Source: Amycolatopsis orientalis DSM 43388 (lineage in GTDB: Bacteria; Actinomycetota; Actinomycetes; Mycobacteriales; Pseudonocardiaceae). Taken from it: a DNA stretch of 64,000 nt. Numbering within the stretch: position 1 is the first letter of the stretch; every line of letters begins with the position of its first letter. The position numbers and the translations under genes are program-made. The notes beneath the pieces were generated by a model. It searched no databases, was not told the DNA's origin, and was given only the letters and a program-made list of their open reading frames with translations. Where the stretch lies: positions 1 through 64,000 of the forward strand of contig NZ_ASXG01000048.1 in the NCBI RefSeq assembly GCF_000411975.1, in the 5' to 3' direction. Positions 62,493-64,000 of the stretch are shown piece after piece.

Positions 62493-63445
62493 TGTCCCGC
62501 TGGGGTTTGACCATTCCGCTCACCGGCGTCCCGCTCGTCGAGCACCGGGCGCTGATCGAGGAGCTGCCGGATCTCGGCTACACCGACGTCTGGAGCGCCG
62601 AAACCGCTGGTACCGACGCGTTCACGCCGCTCGCGCTGGCGTCGCAGTGGGCGCCGCAGCTGCGGCTGGGCACCGCGATCGTGCCGGTGTACACGCGCGG
62701 TCCGGGACTGCTGGCGATGAGCGCGTCCACCTTGGCGGAACTGGCACCGGGCCGGTTCGTGCTCGGCATCGGAGCGTCGTCGCCGGTGATCGTGGAGAGC
62801 TGGAACGCGACGGAGTTCAGCGAGCCGTATCAGCGGACGCGCGACACGCTGCGGTTCCTGCGCTCGGCGCTGGCGGGGGAGAAGGTGACCGAGGAGTACG
62901 AGACCTTCTCGGTCAGCAAGTTCCGGTTGGAGCGGGCGGCGGATCCGGCTCCGTCGATCATGCTGGCGGCGCTGCGGCCGGGCATGCTGCGCTTGGCCGC
63001 GGGGGAGGCCGACGGAGCGATCACGAACTGGCTCGCCGCGTCGGACGTGCCGAAGGTGCGCGAGGTCGTCGGACCGGACGCCGAGCTGGCGGCCCGGATT
63101 TTCGTGTGCCCCACGGAGGACGCGGCAGCGGCGCGCGGGCTCGGCCGGATGCTGATCTCGTCGTACCTCACGGTGCCCGCGTACGCGGCCTTCCACGACT
63201 GGCTCGGCCGCGGCGACCAGCTGCGCCCGATGCACGAGGCGTGGGCCGCGGGCGAGCGGAAGAAGGCGAACGAGGTGATCCCGGACGAGGTCGTGGACTC
63301 GCTCGTGCTGCACGGCAGCGTCGAATCGTGCCGCGAGCAGGTGCAGTCCTATGTGGACAACGGACTGACCACGCCGGTGCTCGCGGTGCTGCCGACCGGC
63401 GGCGACGTCTTCGAACAGGTGCGGGGGCTGGCTCCGCCGCGCTGA
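62492..63445 (+). CDS. LLM-class F420-dependent oxidoreductase, 317 aa
   Basis: A luciferase-like TIM barrel, beginning with WGLTIPLTGVPLVEH and containing GTAIVPVYTRGPGLLAMSASTLAELAPGRFVLGIG, the signature of the F420-dependent LLM subgroup. AAGGAGA lies 7 bases before the ATG. Coupled to the S9 peptidase gene by the TGATG junction. The substrate is unknown. Confidence 0.88.
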   Translation: MSRWGLTIPLTGVPLVEHRALIEELPDLGYTDVWSAETAGTDAFTPLALASQWAPQLRLGTAIVPVYTRGPGLLAMSASTLAELAPGRFVLGIGASSPVIVESWNATEFSEPYQRTRDTLRFLRSALAGEKVTEEYETFSVSKFRLERAADPAPSIMLAALRPGMLRLAAGEADGAITNWLAASDVPKVREVVGPDAELAARIFVCPTEDAAAARGLGRMLISSYLTVPAYAAFHDWLGRGDQLRPMHEAWAAGERKKANEVIPDEVVDSLVLHGSVESCREQVQSYVDNGLTTPVLAVLPTGGDVFEQVRGLAPPR

Positions 63446-63453
63446 TCTTGTCC

Positions 63454-63495
63454 CGAAACGGCCGGTGCTCCCGCGGTGGAGCACCGGCCGTTTCG
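63454..63495 (+). terminator. Strong hairpin terminator
   Basis: A perfect 18-bp stem (63454-63471 with 63478-63495) and 6-base loop follow the LLM gene. It closes the PPK2-S9-LLM transcript. Confidence 0.85.
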
Positions 63496-63542
63496 CGTGG
63501 CGTGGCTGCCAGTGGGTGTCCGTCCTGTTGCGCAGGGTAAGG

Positions 63543-63561
63543 TAAGGCAAGCTTACCCTAA
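63543..63561 (+). promoter_or_regulatory. Iron box (IdeR/DmdR type)
   Basis: TAAGGCAAGCTTACCCTAA matches 14 of 19 positions of the actinobacterial iron-box consensus (TTAGGTTAG-S-CTAACCTAA), and the overlapping GGTAAG-GCAAG-CTTACC is a perfect palindrome. It lies 14 bp before the ATG at 63575. Iron-dependent repression of the gene is likely. Confidence 0.72.
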
Positions 63562-63574
63562 GAAAGGCGGTTCC

Positions 63575-64000
63575 ATGGCGGATGCGCCCTCAGCGCCGGC
63601 GGTCTCCGAACCCGGCGTGGCCTCGGCGGAGTGGCTGGCCGGCGGCTCCGGCGGCGCGGACCGGCTGGCCCGGTTGCTTCCCGCGGCGTTGCGCGGACTG
63701 GCAGCGGGCACGGCCGAACGCGGCGGTCCCGTTCCGGCAGGCGGCCCGGCCGCGGTGGCGGCGGCCCTCGCCCGCGCCCAGTCCTCCGGACTCGCACGGC
63801 ACGGCGTCGGCGCCGACCAAGCCCTGGAGGAGCTTTCCGCCCTGCTCGCCGCCGGGTCCGCCGATCCGGCCGACCCGGCGTGTGCCGCGCATCTGCATTG
63901 CCCGCCGCTGGCCGTTTCCGTCGTCGCGGACGTCGTCGCCTCCGCGCTGAACCCGTCGATGGACTCGTGGGACCAGGCCCCGGTCGCGAGCGAGATCGAG
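63575..64000 (+). CDS. PLP-dependent decarboxylase (DesA/diaminobutyrate decarboxylase type), N-terminal fragment
   Basis: The gene runs off the window edge after 142 residues. The segment AHLHCPPLAVSVVADVVASALNPSMDSWDQAP corresponds to the N-terminal region of pyridoxal-dependent lysine/DABA decarboxylases such as DesA, which start hydroxamate siderophore synthesis. The iron box directly upstream supports a siderophore role. The catalytic Lys would lie outside the window. Exact substrate unknown. Confidence 0.78.
   Translation, partial: MADAPSAPAVSEPGVASAEWLAGGSGGADRLARLLPAALRGLAAGTAERGGPVPAGGPAAVAAALARAQSSGLARHGVGADQALEELSALLAAGSADPADPACAAHLHCPPLAVSVVADVVASALNPSMDSWDQAPVASEIE

Noticed and set aside
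1..64000. tRNA, rRNA, insertion sequences or prophage
   Set aside because: No tRNA cloverleaf, rRNA segment, transposase or integrase motif was recognised in either strand.

Overview
This window is high-GC (about 70%) chromosomal DNA from a filamentous actinomycete, most likely a Pseudonocardiaceae of the Amycolatopsis type. The reasons are frequent GTG starts, overlapping GTGA/ATGA gene junctions, two luciferase-like (LLM) oxidoreductases, a mycothiol-type DinB/maleylpyruvate isomerase protein, an actinobacterial coproporphyrin-dependent heme operon, three PucR/IclR-type regulators and GC-rich interspersed non-coding repeats. No rRNA, tRNA, insertion sequence or CRISPR array was seen. Apart from the pseudogenes and repeats, it looks like ordinary core and near-core chromosome.

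Layout. 1-631: 93-bp tandem repeats without a convincing gene. 632-8249 (minus): a membrane protein, then a tightly overlapping catabolic operon of SSS transporter, ureohydrolase, ThDP decarboxylase-like enzyme, aldehyde dehydrogenase and NCS1 permease, with a divergent PucR regulator (8356-9840). This set looks like an arginine, agmatine or guanidinobutyrate route. 9900-11692: an OmpR/HK two-component pair. 11717-12412: a VapB/Phd-type antitoxin and a frameshifted VapC toxin. 12461-14050: a Tat-exported PHP protein. 14191-17597: a FadB/FadA beta-oxidation pair. 18853-21829: an opine-dehydrogenase-like protein plus a hydroxyacyl-CoA dehydrogenase with a divergent IclR regulator. 21891-30100: RNase D, an orphan LuxR-type response regulator, DUF3000, hemE-hemY-chdC and a CoA transferase.

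30101-31045 is non-coding and contains a 28-bp degenerate tandem array. 31046-35915 (minus) is the most interesting block. Three membrane proteins of the TIGR04222 type carry Gly/Cys-rich tails with 10, 6 and 3 cysteines. They are followed by a DUF692/MNIO-type iron enzyme that overlaps the last tail, a 108-residue possible partner protein and a fourth paralogue without a tail. This layout suggests post-translational cysteine modification of membrane-anchored substrates.

36027-40908: MsrB, a small membrane protein, a Ser/Thr kinase without a canonical start codon, a VTT membrane protein, a stand-alone LigD-type polymerase domain and DUF6221. 41398-47375: an LLM oxidoreductase, a DinB-like protein and the proline-catabolic set pruC / pruA-pruB. 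47455-51943: thioredoxin, DUF2630, a TetR regulator with a palindromic operator, an orphan SOS box, a lipoprotein hydrolase that has lost its nucleophile, and a LigC-type ligase. 51970-54242: an Asp23/AmaP-type envelope-stress operon that includes a 58-residue TTG-start gene. 54779-57860: zapE, a PAP2 phosphatase overlapping it tail to tail, a decayed serine hydrolase and an EF-Tu-domain-2-like protein. 58091-63445: ornithine aminotransferase, PPK2, an S9 peptidase and an F420-type LLM enzyme. 63543-64000: an iron box and the start of a PLP decarboxylase, probably the first gene of a siderophore locus.

A recurring theme is arginine/ornithine/proline breakdown at three separate loci (ureohydrolase operon, pruAB, rocD), all feeding glutamate or GABA.
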